From assembly GCA_900315885.1 (NCBI GenBank), contig ONAT01000006.1:1-55462 (forward strand): a stretch of 55,462 nt of DNA, written 5' to 3'. The translations under genes were made by a program, and so were the position numbers. The notes under the pieces are model-generated. The model saw nothing but the letters and a program-made list of their open reading frames with translations. It did no database searches and had not been told where the DNA came from. This stretch comes from an uncultured Erysipelotrichaceae bacterium. GTDB taxonomy: Bacteria; Bacillota_I; Bacilli_A; RFN20; CAG-826. How positions within the stretch are numbered: the stretch's first letter is position 1; every line of letters starts with the position of its first letter. Positions 7,348 through 15,545 of the stretch are shown piece by piece.

Positions 7348-8466
7348 TTACCTCTGAAACTTTGCATCATCGTGCGTTACTTTAACATCCTTTGGGGTAT
7401 AAACCTTAAAGACTTGTCCATTTCCTTTATAAGAAATCCAACATAATCCCGCAATAATGATATCTTGTTTTGTATCTTTTGTTTCTTTAATGCGTGTCAT
7501 TTTATAACCATCAATTTCTTTACTTATAGGTTTAATCTTCTCTTTATCAATCAAATTCTTTTTAATGGTTTCTAAGTTATCAATTTTTGCACGATGAACA
7601 TCGACTGTGCGGGCTACATAAACAGTAACGCCAGTACGTGGTCCATCAATGTATTCAATACGCGCCAAATTACCAAATAAAAGCATATTACCTTTATTAA
7701 GTTGATAAGTAATAGGTTTAATCTCTAATTTAGGAATAATATGCTTAATTACTTCTTTTTCCACGTTACAAATCATTGAACTCTTTGAATCAATACCTGG
7801 AGTATCATAAATTGAATTCTTATCCGTTAATGGAATCTCAATTAAACGTGATGTTGTTCCTGGATAACAAGAAACAGTAATTATTCGCTCTGTATCATTC
7901 TTATAATTCTTTAAGAACTTATTAATGAAAGTTGATTTGCCACTGCTTGCTGCACCGATAACATATATATCTTTATTTTTGGCGTAGTGCACAAAAGAAT
8001 TATATACTTCATCGATATTATAGTTCTTTTTAGCGGACATGATAATAACATCAACTGGATCTAGTCCTGCTTCTTTTGCTCTTCTTATAACATATTCTTT
8101 GATAACATCATTATTAAATGATTTGCATAAGATATCGCGCTTATTAGCTAGAAGAATAACTTTTGAGCCTTTAATAATATCATTAATCTCACGATCAAAT
8201 GTTGCTTCAAAATTAAATAAATCAATGATATAAGCAAATATAGCTTTCTTTTTAGTTGCATCATATAAAATTTTAGTTAAATTATCTGAAGGCATAAAAT
8301 CAGCGTTATCATCGTTATAATGTTGCAATCTAAAGCAGCGACGGCACAAATCGACAGTCCCGCGCTTATAAACTTCTTCGGGCATGTAGCCTTTTTGTTT
8401 TGGATTAGTGTATTGTAAAACTTCACCGCACCCTTTACAAATTCTTACCTTTTCTTTAGACATCAT
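7348..8466 (-). CDS. yqeH: Circularly permuted ribosome-biogenesis GTPase YqeH
   Basis: The 372-residue protein has the YqeH layout: an N-terminal treble-clef zinc site (CKGCG near residue 10 and CRRC near residue 41), then a permuted GTPase with G4 (ANKRD) before G1 (GAASSGKST) and G3 (DTPG), then a C-terminal RNA-binding part. It takes part in 30S subunit assembly. GGAGGG is seven bases before the chosen ATG, which overlaps the end of yqeG, so translation is coupled. Confidence 0.94.
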   Translation of the reverse strand: MMSKEKVRICKGCGEVLQYTNPKQKGYMPEEVYKRGTVDLCRRCFRLQHYNDDNADFMPSDNLTKILYDATKKKAIFAYIIDLFNFEATFDREINDIIKGSKVILLANKRDILCKSFNNDVIKEYVIRRAKEAGLDPVDVIIMSAKKNYNIDEVYNSFVHYAKNKDIYVIGAASSGKSTFINKFLKNYKNDTERIITVSCYPGTTSRLIEIPLTDKNSIYDTPGIDSKSSMICNVEKEVIKHIIPKLEIKPITYQLNKGNMLLFGNLARIEYIDGPRTGVTVYVARTVDVHRAKIDNLETIKKNLIDKEKIKPISKEIDGYKMTRIKETKDTKQDIIIAGLCWISYKGNGQVFKVYTPKDVKVTHDDAKFQR

Positions 8467-8987
8467 AATTTATCCCTCCAGTCTACTAGTTTGCCTTTTT
8501 TAGCTAAGTGTCTTCTTATTGGACGATCAAATATTCTATTGATATGTGTTGTCCATTGATCTTCTTTGACAAGCTTTTCAGTTAATAAGACTCTTAGTTT
8601 TGCATTATTTGCCATTAAGACATCAGTGATTAATTGATCACCCACAAGCATAGTGCTACTAATATCAATATTATTTTCTTTGATAAACTTTTTTAAACGA
8701 CGCGTAAATGGCTTATGCGTACTAAATAAGAATCGAACACCTAGTTGTTGTGCATAACGAGAAACCCGCTTCTCCTTATTATTTGATATAACAATTAATT
8801 CGATGTTTGCCCTATCTAAAGCGCTTTTTAAATCTAATACGCGTTTAGAGGGTTCAATCGCACGATAACTATCAAGCGTGTTATCAAGATCAACTAAAAG
8901 AGTTTTAATATTATGAGAGACGAAAAAAGTAATATCTACATCAAAGATATTTTGTCCATGAGCGTATGGAATAAACTTTTTGCACAT
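8463..8987 (-). CDS. yqeG: YqeG-family HAD-type phosphatase
   Basis: This 174-residue protein belongs to the YqeG HAD-IIIA group. Motif I is DLDNTL near residue 32, motif II is in VISNN, and motif III includes GDQLITDV near residue 117. The physiological substrate of YqeG is not established. It is first in the operon with yqeH, yhbY and nadD-yqeK and overlaps yqeH by four bases. The start is 129 bases from the divergent sigK gene. Confidence 0.9.
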   Translation of the reverse strand: MCKKFIPYAHGQNIFDVDITFFVSHNIKTLLVDLDNTLDSYRAIEPSKRVLDLKSALDRANIELIVISNNKEKRVSRYAQQLGVRFLFSTHKPFTRRLKKFIKENNIDISSTMLVGDQLITDVLMANNAKLRVLLTEKLVKEDQWTTHINRIFDRPIRRHLAKKGKLVDWRDKL

Positions 8988-9052
8988 ATTACCATCTCCT
9001 AACTTTATTTTAAGTTAATTTATTAATAAATTAAAGCACAAATATATAAAAA

Positions 9053-9082
9053 GACATTATTTGATGTATTTCTACATAATAT
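9053..9082 (+). promoter_or_regulatory. Possible mother-cell sigma-type promoter of sigK
   Basis: GACATTAT (9053-9060), a 14-base spacer and CATAATAT (9075-9082) partially resemble the sigma-E/K consensus (gKMATATT, CATACAnT), with three and two mismatches respectively. In this AT-rich spacer a chance match is quite possible. Confidence 0.25.
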
Positions 9083-9116
9083 CAATGGATTCTAAATAAA
9101 ATATATTGGTGAAATT

Positions 9117-9809
9117 ATGAATTTATTATTTGATTTATTATTTAGATTTAAGTTTTTAGTAGGTTTTATTAATAATGGAGTCTTTAAAGAGAAATTAAGC
9201 GATGAAGAGGAAGAATATTGGCTTAATAAGCTATTTGACGCTGAAACACATGAAAAAGCTCGTGAAGTGCTAATTGAACACAACTTAAGGCTTGTCGCTC
9301 ACATTGCTAAAAAATACGATAACACCGATGAATCTAACGAAGATTTAATTTCAATTGGCACGATTGGTCTAATCAAAGCAATTGACACTTATTCTCCGAA
9401 TAAGAATGTTAAACTCGCCACATACGCCGCCCGATGCATTGAAAACGAAATATTAATGAATATTCGGGCAAACAAAAAATATTCTAAGAACATTTCAGTT
9501 TATGAGCCAATTGGCATGGATAAAGATGGTAGCGAAATAACAGTTATCGAAACGCTTGGTGATGATGATTACTCGATACCAGATGAAATAGATAAATCAC
9601 ATAAACTCAAGTGTTTACAATCATATTTAAAAGTCTTAGATGAACGTGAATTAATGATTATTACTTTAAGATATGGACTTAATAATACGAAAGAACTCAC
9701 ACAACGTGAGATTGCTAAGCAATATAAAATCTCAAGGTCTTATGTTTCGCGTATTGAAAAAAGAGCGTTAACAAAGTTATTAACCGAATTTAAGATGCAT
9801 AACAAATAA
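9117..9809 (+). CDS. sigK: RNA polymerase sporulation sigma factor SigK with pro-sequence
   Basis: The 230-residue protein matches Bacillus SigK over its whole length. Region 2 spans about 53-122 (IEHNLRLVAHIAKKY, DLISIGTIGLIKAI, LATYAARCIENEIL) and region 4 spans about 170-225 (REIAKQYKISRSYVSRIEKR). Residues 1-16 (MNLLFDLLFRFKFLVG) are a hydrophobic pro-sequence, slightly shorter than the 20 residues of Bacillus. This suggests membrane tethering and proteolytic activation by a SpoIVFB-type protease. In spore formers SigK directs late mother-cell genes such as coat genes. The frame is intact, with no skin-like interruption. It has its own promoter region and a terminator shared with parC. 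Confidence 0.93.
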   Translation: MNLLFDLLFRFKFLVGFINNGVFKEKLSDEEEEYWLNKLFDAETHEKAREVLIEHNLRLVAHIAKKYDNTDESNEDLISIGTIGLIKAIDTYSPNKNVKLATYAARCIENEILMNIRANKKYSKNISVYEPIGMDKDGSEITVIETLGDDDYSIPDEIDKSHKLKCLQSYLKVLDERELMIITLRYGLNNTKELTQREIAKQYKISRSYVSRIEKRALTKLLTEFKMHNK

Positions 9810-9831
9810 AAAGGCACTTAGTAGTGCCTTT
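9810..9831. terminator. Bidirectional terminator between sigK and parC
   Basis: The arms AAAGGCACT (9810-9818) and AGTGCCTTT (9823-9831) are exact complements around a four-base loop, with A/T runs on both sides. Confidence 0.8.
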
Positions 9832-9839
9832 AAATTTAA

Positions 9840-12434
9840 TTAGTCACCTAAATCATCAAAAATTGAGATTTGTTCGTAACCTTTATCTTCTTTTTCTTCT
9901 TTCTCTTCAACGTGCGAGACTTTAAATGTACCAATGCTATTTTTAGGTTTGAGTGGTTTAAAGTTTTCATCCACATACTCAACTTTTTCTTCATAACCTA
10001 GTAAGACATGTTGATTGGCTTTTAATATATCCATATTACGTTTTGCATACTTATCAACTGGTGTTGGTCTAAAGTCATCAATCTTAAGATTTAAAACGCT
10101 CTTATCATCTAAAAGAAGATTGACATTTATAGATTCAGTATTACGTGTTGTCTTTGATATATAACTAATGTTATGTGGATCAGATTTAAAGCTCTTAAAT
10201 GCATATTGTTGTTTACCTAGACGTGGAGTTAATACTAAATATGAAGAATCAAAGATTCTTTCGCAGCCATTATCGGAAATAATAACGAATTTTGCTTTTT
10301 CTTCTGGTAACATACCAAACATACGCACGATTTCATTATCACCTTTTAAAGGCATGGATTTCACGCCACTAGTCTTGATACCAGTTAAGGCTAATTCTGA
10401 TTCATTAAAGTATGTACATTGTCCATTTTTAGCAAATAAGACAATATTGGTATCACCTGTTAATGCGATAGCGTCAACAAGTTCATCGTCACGCAACAAA
10501 CGCATTGCGCATAACGGACGAGAATAACGGGTGGTTTCAAATTCGGAAAGTTTAGTCTTTTTAATTTGTCCGTTTTTAGAGACAAGACAAATTGCTAAGT
10601 CATCTTTAAATTCTGAAACAGCGATAACACGCACAATCTTTTCATCAGAACCTAAATTACAGACGTAAGAAATGTGTTTACCTTCTTCTTTCCAACGTCC
10701 TTCTTGTAATTCGTGAACTGGAATAAAGCAATAATTACCACGGCTTGTAAAACATAAGACATAATCTAATGTATTAAGCACTTGCGCACACATTAAGGTG
10801 TCGCCTTCTTTTAAGCCTGGAAGTGCTCCATCACTTGATTTTTGTGATTTTAAACTTGATCTTTTGGCGTAGCCATCTTTTGTTACGACAACATAGACAT
10901 CTTCTTTAGCAATAAGGTCACGTTTATCAATGACAATTGTTTCGCCTTTTTCTTCAATGGAAGTACGGCGGTCATCACCATATTTATCAGCGATTGCTTT
11001 TAAATCGCGAATAATAACTTTATGTAACTTCTTTTCATCACTTAAGATTTGTTTAAGTTCTTCAATTGAGGCTTCTAAAGCCTTCTTTTCGTTAACAAAT
11101 GTTGTGATATCAGTATTTGATAATTTGTATAATTGTAAGTTGACAATAGCTTCCGCTTGTAACTCAGAAAAGCCGAAAGCACTCATTAAATTCTTTTTCG
11201 AGTCTTGTTTATCTTTTGAAGCACGAATAATCTTAACGACTTCATCCACAACGGAAACAGCCTTAATAAGACCATCTAAGATGTGTAAACGATTGCTTTG
11301 TTTCTCTAAATCAAATTTTGATTTACGTGTTACAACATCAATTTGATGGTTGCAATATGCTTCAATAAATGATTTTAAATCAAGAGTTTTAGGCCTTCCA
11401 TCGACAATTGCGACCATATTCGCAGTGTAAGATGATTTAAGTTTAGTCTTAGCGAATAAGTAATTTAAGACGATATCCGCTTTTGCATCTTTACGTAAGT
11501 CAATAGCGATACGTAAACCTTTACGGTCGGATTCATCGCGAACCTCTAACATTCCATCAACATCGTGATCATGACAGATTTTATCGATTTCATAAACTAT
11601 CTCGGATTTTAAAGTGCCATAAGGAATTTCATTAATAATAATTTGTTTGATATTTTTATCTTCAACGATTGAAGTGCGAGACACTACTTCCACTCTACCT
11701 TTACCAGTTGTATAGATAGATTCTAAGCCTTCGCCTTTATAAATAATACCACCTGTTGGGAAGTCAGGACCTTTAACAAATTGCATTAAATCACTATTTT
11801 GTACATTTTTATGTCCTAAAAAGTATATTGTAGCGTCAATAACTTCACGGAGGTTATGTGGTGGGATGTTCGTGGCAACTGCAACTGCAATACCTTCACT
11901 ACCATTAACAAGTAGGTTAGGAAAACGCGATGGTAAGACTACTGGTTCAAGCATCGTATCATCAAAGTTTAGTTGCATATCAACAGTGTCTTTATTTAAG
12001 TCACGAATTAATTCATCAGATACTTCTGCAAGTCGAGCTTCAGTATAACGATAAGCCGCTGGATCATCACCATCAATTGAACCATTGTTACCTTGGAAAT
12101 CAATTAAAGGTAAACGCACTTTCCAGTCTTGTGACATACGTGCTAACGCAAGATAAATTGAGGAGTCGCCATGTGGGTGAAATTTACCCATAACAGCACC
12201 GACAGTGTGTGCGCACTTTCGTGTTGGCTTATTTGATAAGTTACCATCAAGATACATTGCATAGATTATACGTCTTTGAACAGGTTTAAGTCCGTCACGG
12301 ACATCAGGAATTGCACGGTCTTGAATAACGTACTTTGCATAAGTAGCAAAGCGATCACCCATGATAAATTCTAGAGGTGAGTCTTGGATATTTTCTTGAA
12401 AAACTTCTTCTTCAACAACTTTTTTCTTAGCCAT
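9840..12434 (-). CDS. parC: DNA topoisomerase IV subunit A
   Basis: This 864-residue subunit breaks and rejoins DNA. The winged-helix segment carries HPHGDSS (87-92) and the catalytic Tyr130 in AAYRYTEARL. The C-terminal beta-pinwheel has ParC-type blades (VTKDGYAKRSS, FTSRGNYCF) and lacks the GyrA box, which favours ParC over GyrA. At the position of the quinolone-contacting acidic residue (Glu84 of E. coli ParC and S. aureus GrlA) there is Leu95, while the Ser80 equivalent, Ser91, is kept. It follows parE with touching stop and start codons. The first 18 residues are an unusual acidic extension. Confidence 0.95.
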   Translation of the reverse strand: MAKKKVVEEEVFQENIQDSPLEFIMGDRFATYAKYVIQDRAIPDVRDGLKPVQRRIIYAMYLDGNLSNKPTRKCAHTVGAVMGKFHPHGDSSIYLALARMSQDWKVRLPLIDFQGNNGSIDGDDPAAYRYTEARLAEVSDELIRDLNKDTVDMQLNFDDTMLEPVVLPSRFPNLLVNGSEGIAVAVATNIPPHNLREVIDATIYFLGHKNVQNSDLMQFVKGPDFPTGGIIYKGEGLESIYTTGKGRVEVVSRTSIVEDKNIKQIIINEIPYGTLKSEIVYEIDKICHDHDVDGMLEVRDESDRKGLRIAIDLRKDAKADIVLNYLFAKTKLKSSYTANMVAIVDGRPKTLDLKSFIEAYCNHQIDVVTRKSKFDLEKQSNRLHILDGLIKAVSVVDEVVKIIRASKDKQDSKKNLMSAFGFSELQAEAIVNLQLYKLSNTDITTFVNEKKALEASIEELKQILSDEKKLHKVIIRDLKAIADKYGDDRRTSIEEKGETIVIDKRDLIAKEDVYVVVTKDGYAKRSSLKSQKSSDGALPGLKEGDTLMCAQVLNTLDYVLCFTSRGNYCFIPVHELQEGRWKEEGKHISYVCNLGSDEKIVRVIAVSEFKDDLAICLVSKNGQIKKTKLSEFETTRYSRPLCAMRLLRDDELVDAIALTGDTNIVLFAKNGQCTYFNESELALTGIKTSGVKSMPLKGDNEIVRMFGMLPEEKAKFVIISDNGCERIFDSSYLVLTPRLGKQQYAFKSFKSDPHNISYISKTTRNTESINVNLLLDDKSVLNLKIDDFRPTPVDKYAKRNMDILKANQHVLLGYEEKVEYVDENFKPLKPKNSIGTFKVSHVEEKEEKEDKGYEQISIFDDLGD

Positions 12435-14380
12435 TAACGTTTTACCTCCTTCATGAATTCATCTTTGAGGTTGAAATCAACATTTTCTTCAACCCATTTT
12501 TTTCTTAAGGATGTATCATTGCCCATTAAAACTCCAACACGGTATTCAACAAGCAATGGATCTTCGATATTTACTTTAATTAGTAAACGTGTTTTTGGAT
12601 TCATTGTGGTATCCCATAATTGCTCGGAAGACATTTCTCCAAGGCCTTTATAACGTGAGACAGAATAGCCAGGACCAATTTTAGCTTTAGCTTTTTCTAA
12701 GCCTTCATCATCCCAAGCATATTCAAATATTTCTTTTTTATCTTTGTATTTAAAGACACGATATAAAGGTGGTACTGCAATATATACTTTTCCCGCTGTA
12801 ATTAAACCACGCATATAATGATAAAAGAACGTTAATAAAAGTGTTTGAATATGTGCACCATCCGTATCAGCATCGGTCATGATAATAATTTTGCCATAAT
12901 GTGTTTCTTTTTCATCAAAGTTTGAACCATAACCAGCACCAATTGTGTTAATTAAAGTTGCAAATTCTTCATTTTTAAGCATACGGTCCATCGTTACGTT
13001 ATCCGTATTTAATGGTTTACCACGAAGTGGTAATATACCTTGATGTAATCTATCACGGCCAGTACGGGCTGTTCCGCCAGCGGAATCACCTTCGACGATG
13101 AATAGTTCATTTTTCGCATAGTCTTTTGATTGAGGTGGTGTTAATTTACCAGATAAGATAACTTCAGATTTAAGTTTCTTATTGGTGTTACGCGCTTCTT
13201 CTCTTGCTTTACGAGCTTGAATACGGGCGTTTTGTGATTCGACACACTTTTTAATTAAACGGACAGCGAATTCTTTATTTTCATTTAGATAGTATGTGAA
13301 TTTACTATAAACAAAGTTATTAACAAGAGGTAAAGCCTCTGGTGTATTTAACTTTCCTTTAGTTTGTCCTTCAAATTCAAGATTATCTTCAGGAATTTTT
13401 AAAGAAATAACCGCGGTTAATCCTTCACGAATGTCGCTACCTTCAAGTTTAATCTTATTTTTTAATAAATTATTAGTCGTAGCAAAGTCATTAACTGCAC
13501 GAGTAATACCCATTCTAAAGCCTGTTTCATGTGTACCGCCATCACGTGTACGAACGTTATTAACATAAGATAAAATGGTCTCGCTATAATCTTGTGAACA
13601 GTATTGGAAAGCAAGATCAATCTTAATATGTGAGACTGGATCTTCAAAACAAATAATTGGACTTAATGGTGTCTTATTAGCATTTAAGACAGAAACATAT
13701 TCTCTTAAACCATTCTCATAATAAAATTCAGTTGATTCATTAGTGCGTTCATCTTTTAAGATAAAATGAACACCACGTAATAAGAATGCCGATTCTTGTA
13801 AACGATTGTAGATTGTGTCCCATTTAAATTCGACAGTAGTAAATACTTTTGCATCCGGTTTAAAGCGGACAAATGTACCATGTCTATTAGTTTTACCCAC
13901 TACTGCTAATGGTTCAACAATTTTCCCTCCATTAGCGAATTTGATATGGTGGATTTCTCCATCACGATAAACATTACATTCAAGCCATTCACTTAATGCG
14001 TTAGTGACTGAGGCACCAACACCATGTAAGCCAGCACTTGTGGTATATGCTTTATCAGAGAATTTACCACCAGCATGTAATTCAGTAAAAACTAATTCAA
14101 TCGCAGATTTTTTAGTAGCTTTATTTACTCCAGTTGGAATACCACGTCCCTCATCTTGAACAGACAAAGAACCATCTTTATAAATTGTAACAGTAATATA
14201 CTTACCAAAGCCTGACAATGCTTCATCAACGGCGTTATCAACGATTTCCCAGACTAGATGATGCAATCCCATGGTGTTAACTGAACCAATGTACATAGCA
14301 GGTCTTTTCTTAACACCTTCAAGCCCTTTAAGTAACACTATGTCATTTTCATCATACGTATGTGTATCTGTTTTTGGCAT
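12434..14380 (-). CDS. parE: DNA topoisomerase IV subunit B
   Basis: The 648-residue ATPase subunit of topoisomerase IV decatenates chromosomes with ParC. The GHKL ATPase carries Glu45 and Asn49 in EIVDNAVDEAL and the GLHGVGAS lid. The TOPRIM part has VEGDSAGG and IIMTDADTDGAHI. LPLRGKPLNT and the lack of GyrB-type features support ParE. AAGGAG precedes the ATG. The gene has its own promoter region with a palindrome at 14426-14443 and an 11-bp repeat array further upstream. Confidence 0.95.
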   Translation of the reverse strand: MPKTDTHTYDENDIVLLKGLEGVKKRPAMYIGSVNTMGLHHLVWEIVDNAVDEALSGFGKYITVTIYKDGSLSVQDEGRGIPTGVNKATKKSAIELVFTELHAGGKFSDKAYTTSAGLHGVGASVTNALSEWLECNVYRDGEIHHIKFANGGKIVEPLAVVGKTNRHGTFVRFKPDAKVFTTVEFKWDTIYNRLQESAFLLRGVHFILKDERTNESTEFYYENGLREYVSVLNANKTPLSPIICFEDPVSHIKIDLAFQYCSQDYSETILSYVNNVRTRDGGTHETGFRMGITRAVNDFATTNNLLKNKIKLEGSDIREGLTAVISLKIPEDNLEFEGQTKGKLNTPEALPLVNNFVYSKFTYYLNENKEFAVRLIKKCVESQNARIQARKAREEARNTNKKLKSEVILSGKLTPPQSKDYAKNELFIVEGDSAGGTARTGRDRLHQGILPLRGKPLNTDNVTMDRMLKNEEFATLINTIGAGYGSNFDEKETHYGKIIIMTDADTDGAHIQTLLLTFFYHYMRGLITAGKVYIAVPPLYRVFKYKDKKEIFEYAWDDEGLEKAKAKIGPGYSVSRYKGLGEMSSEQLWDTTMNPKTRLLIKVNIEDPLLVEYRVGVLMGNDTSLRKKWVEENVDFNLKDEFMKEVKR

Positions 14381-14412
14381 AATATCAACTCCTTGTACTT
14401 CATAACTTTAAT

Positions 14413-14443
14413 ATTATAACAAATTTTTACATATATATGTAAA
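14413..14443 (-). promoter_or_regulatory. parE promoter with an overlapping perfect palindrome
   Basis: On the minus strand an extended -10 (TGTTATAAT, TATAAT at 14418-14413) lies just downstream of the perfect 18-base palindrome TTTACATATATATGTAAA at 14426-14443, which covers the -35 region. It is a candidate operator site; the regulator is unknown. Confidence 0.5.
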
Positions 14444-14519
14444 GGTTTTTTAAGTAATTGAAAAACTAATTATTTGTCAATTGTGGTGAAATTTTAACAA
14501 ATTTAACAATTTCACTAAA

Positions 14520-14563
14520 TTAGTAGTTATTTAGTAAATATTTAGTAACGTTTTAGTTTTTTG
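14520..14563 (+). repeat. Four tandem 11-bp units beginning TTAGTA/TTAGTT (copy 2)
   Basis: TTAGTA begins at 14520, 14531 and 14542, and TTAGTT at 14553. Units are closely similar in order to copy 1 (TTAGTAGTTAT here against TTAGTAGTTAA there). It lies between the yneF terminator and the parE promoter, pointing away from parE. Confidence 0.7.
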
Positions 14564-14580
14564 TGCTATTTTTTGACAAA

Positions 14581-14605
14581 AATAAAAATCCTGAATTAAT
14601 CAGGA
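14581..14605 (-). terminator. Terminator of yneF
   Basis: The arms TCCTGA (14589-14594) and TCAGGA (14600-14605) are followed on the minus strand by TTTTTATT, immediately after the yneF stop. Confidence 0.65.
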
Positions 14606-14608
14606 CTT

Positions 14609-14839
14609 TTACTTATTCTTATTAATAGAATTCATGACTTGGCGAATTTGTGCTTCAGAAGGTTTACGTCCCATTTGCATAAACATCGCACGAATCATAT
14701 TTTCATTAATTGGTGGGTTCTTCTTTAATTCTTTTTTGATTAATGATCTAGCAATCATAAATCCTGCAACACCACCAACTACTAAACCTATAACTAGGTA
14801 TAAAACAGATGACCAATCAAAGCCTGCTAATATAATCAT
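14609..14839 (-). CDS. yneF: YneF-family small membrane protein
   Basis: This 76-residue protein belongs to the YneF (UPF0154) family of Firmicutes and Mollicutes. One transmembrane helix occupies about residues 11-31 (LYLVIGLVVGGVAGFMIAR). A conserved soluble tail follows, with NPPINENMIRAMFMQMGRKP and SEAQIRQVM. The function of the family is not established. It is monocistronic with its own terminator. Confidence 0.88.
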   Translation of the reverse strand: MIILAGFDWSSVLYLVIGLVVGGVAGFMIARSLIKKELKKNPPINENMIRAMFMQMGRKPSEAQIRQVMNSINKNK

Positions 14840-14898
14840 ATTTTCACCTCACAAGTATTTTACATTATTCTTGAAGGTATTACAAACAAAATGATTAA

Positions 14899-15387
14899 TT
14901 AACGAAATCTTACATAAATTTGGCGGAATTGATTATCTAAATAGAACGAATCGATGCATTCCATAATCGTCAAAGCTTCTTCTTTTGTTTTAGTTTCTGA
15001 GATAGCTAAAACATCAATTGATTTATCTTTAACTTCTACGAACGCGGATGGGAATCCAAGTTCTTTTACTGATGTTCGCATTTCTTCTTCGACATCTAAT
15101 AATTTTTCAATTGCCTCTATTCTTTCCGCTGCAACGCACTTTTCTGTGGCACTATATGATGAATTAGCCATAATCTCAAGTTGTGATTCCAAATCCTCAT
15201 TTAAAGAAGTTTTACGTTCTAAAATAATACTTTCTATATAAGGGTCTTCCGCATTCGTGATAATGTTACCTACCGTACTAGCATCATCAATCGGCACATT
15301 ATTCCCCATTGGTAACATAACGTAATAAATGGAAAGTACCATAACAAGAGAAAACAAAGATAAAAATGTTATAACGCGCTTATTCAT
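14899..15387 (-). CDS. spoIIIAH: SpoIIIAH-like sporulation protein
   Basis: The 162-residue protein has the SpoIIIAH layout: a single N-terminal membrane anchor (residues 5-24, LSLFSLVMVLSIYYVM, close to the Bacillus anchor), a short linker and a C-terminal ring-forming domain of the SctJ/FliF type (about 55-160). In spore formers SpoIIIAH sits in the mother-cell engulfing membrane and binds forespore SpoIIQ to form a channel. The linker is much shorter than in B. subtilis, whose protein is 218 residues. The upstream neighbour is efp, as in Bacillus, but the genes spoIIIAA to spoIIIAG that should lie between are missing. AGGAGG precedes the ATG. Confidence 0.8.
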   Translation of the reverse strand: MNKRVITFLSLFSLVMVLSIYYVMLPMGNNVPIDDASTVGNIITNAEDPYIESIILERKTSLNEDLESQLEIMANSSYSATEKCVAAERIEAIEKLLDVEEEMRTSVKELGFPSAFVEVKDKSIDVLAISETKTKEEALTIMECIDSFYLDNQFRQIYVRFR

Positions 15388-15489
15388 AATATCCTCCTAT
15401 TCATTAGATTTTACGCATGCAAGATATAAAAAAGAACAAATATATTATGAAATATTTAAGTGTCGAAACAACTAGAATTGCGTCACAAA

Positions 15490-15513
15490 TAAAAAAGTTC
15501 GGTTAGCCCGAAC
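15490..15513 (-). terminator. Terminator of efp
   Basis: The arms GTTCGG (15497-15502) and CCGAAC (15508-15513) are followed on the minus strand by six T. It separates efp from spoIIIAH. Confidence 0.8.
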
Positions 15514-15545
15514 AATTTTATTAATTATTAACAATTAAAGTAGAA

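Noticed and set aside
11866-12193. Plus-strand ORFs within parC and similar antisense ORFs within other genes
   Set aside because: They are mirror frames of well-conserved minus-strand genes with no ribosome binding sites or recognisable products.
15461-15467. Spo0A box TGTCGAA upstream of spoIIIAH (and another near 42868-42880 upstream of the subtilase)
   Set aside because: A seven-base motif is expected several times by chance in 55 kb. Bacillus spoIIIA is SigE-controlled, not directly by Spo0A.
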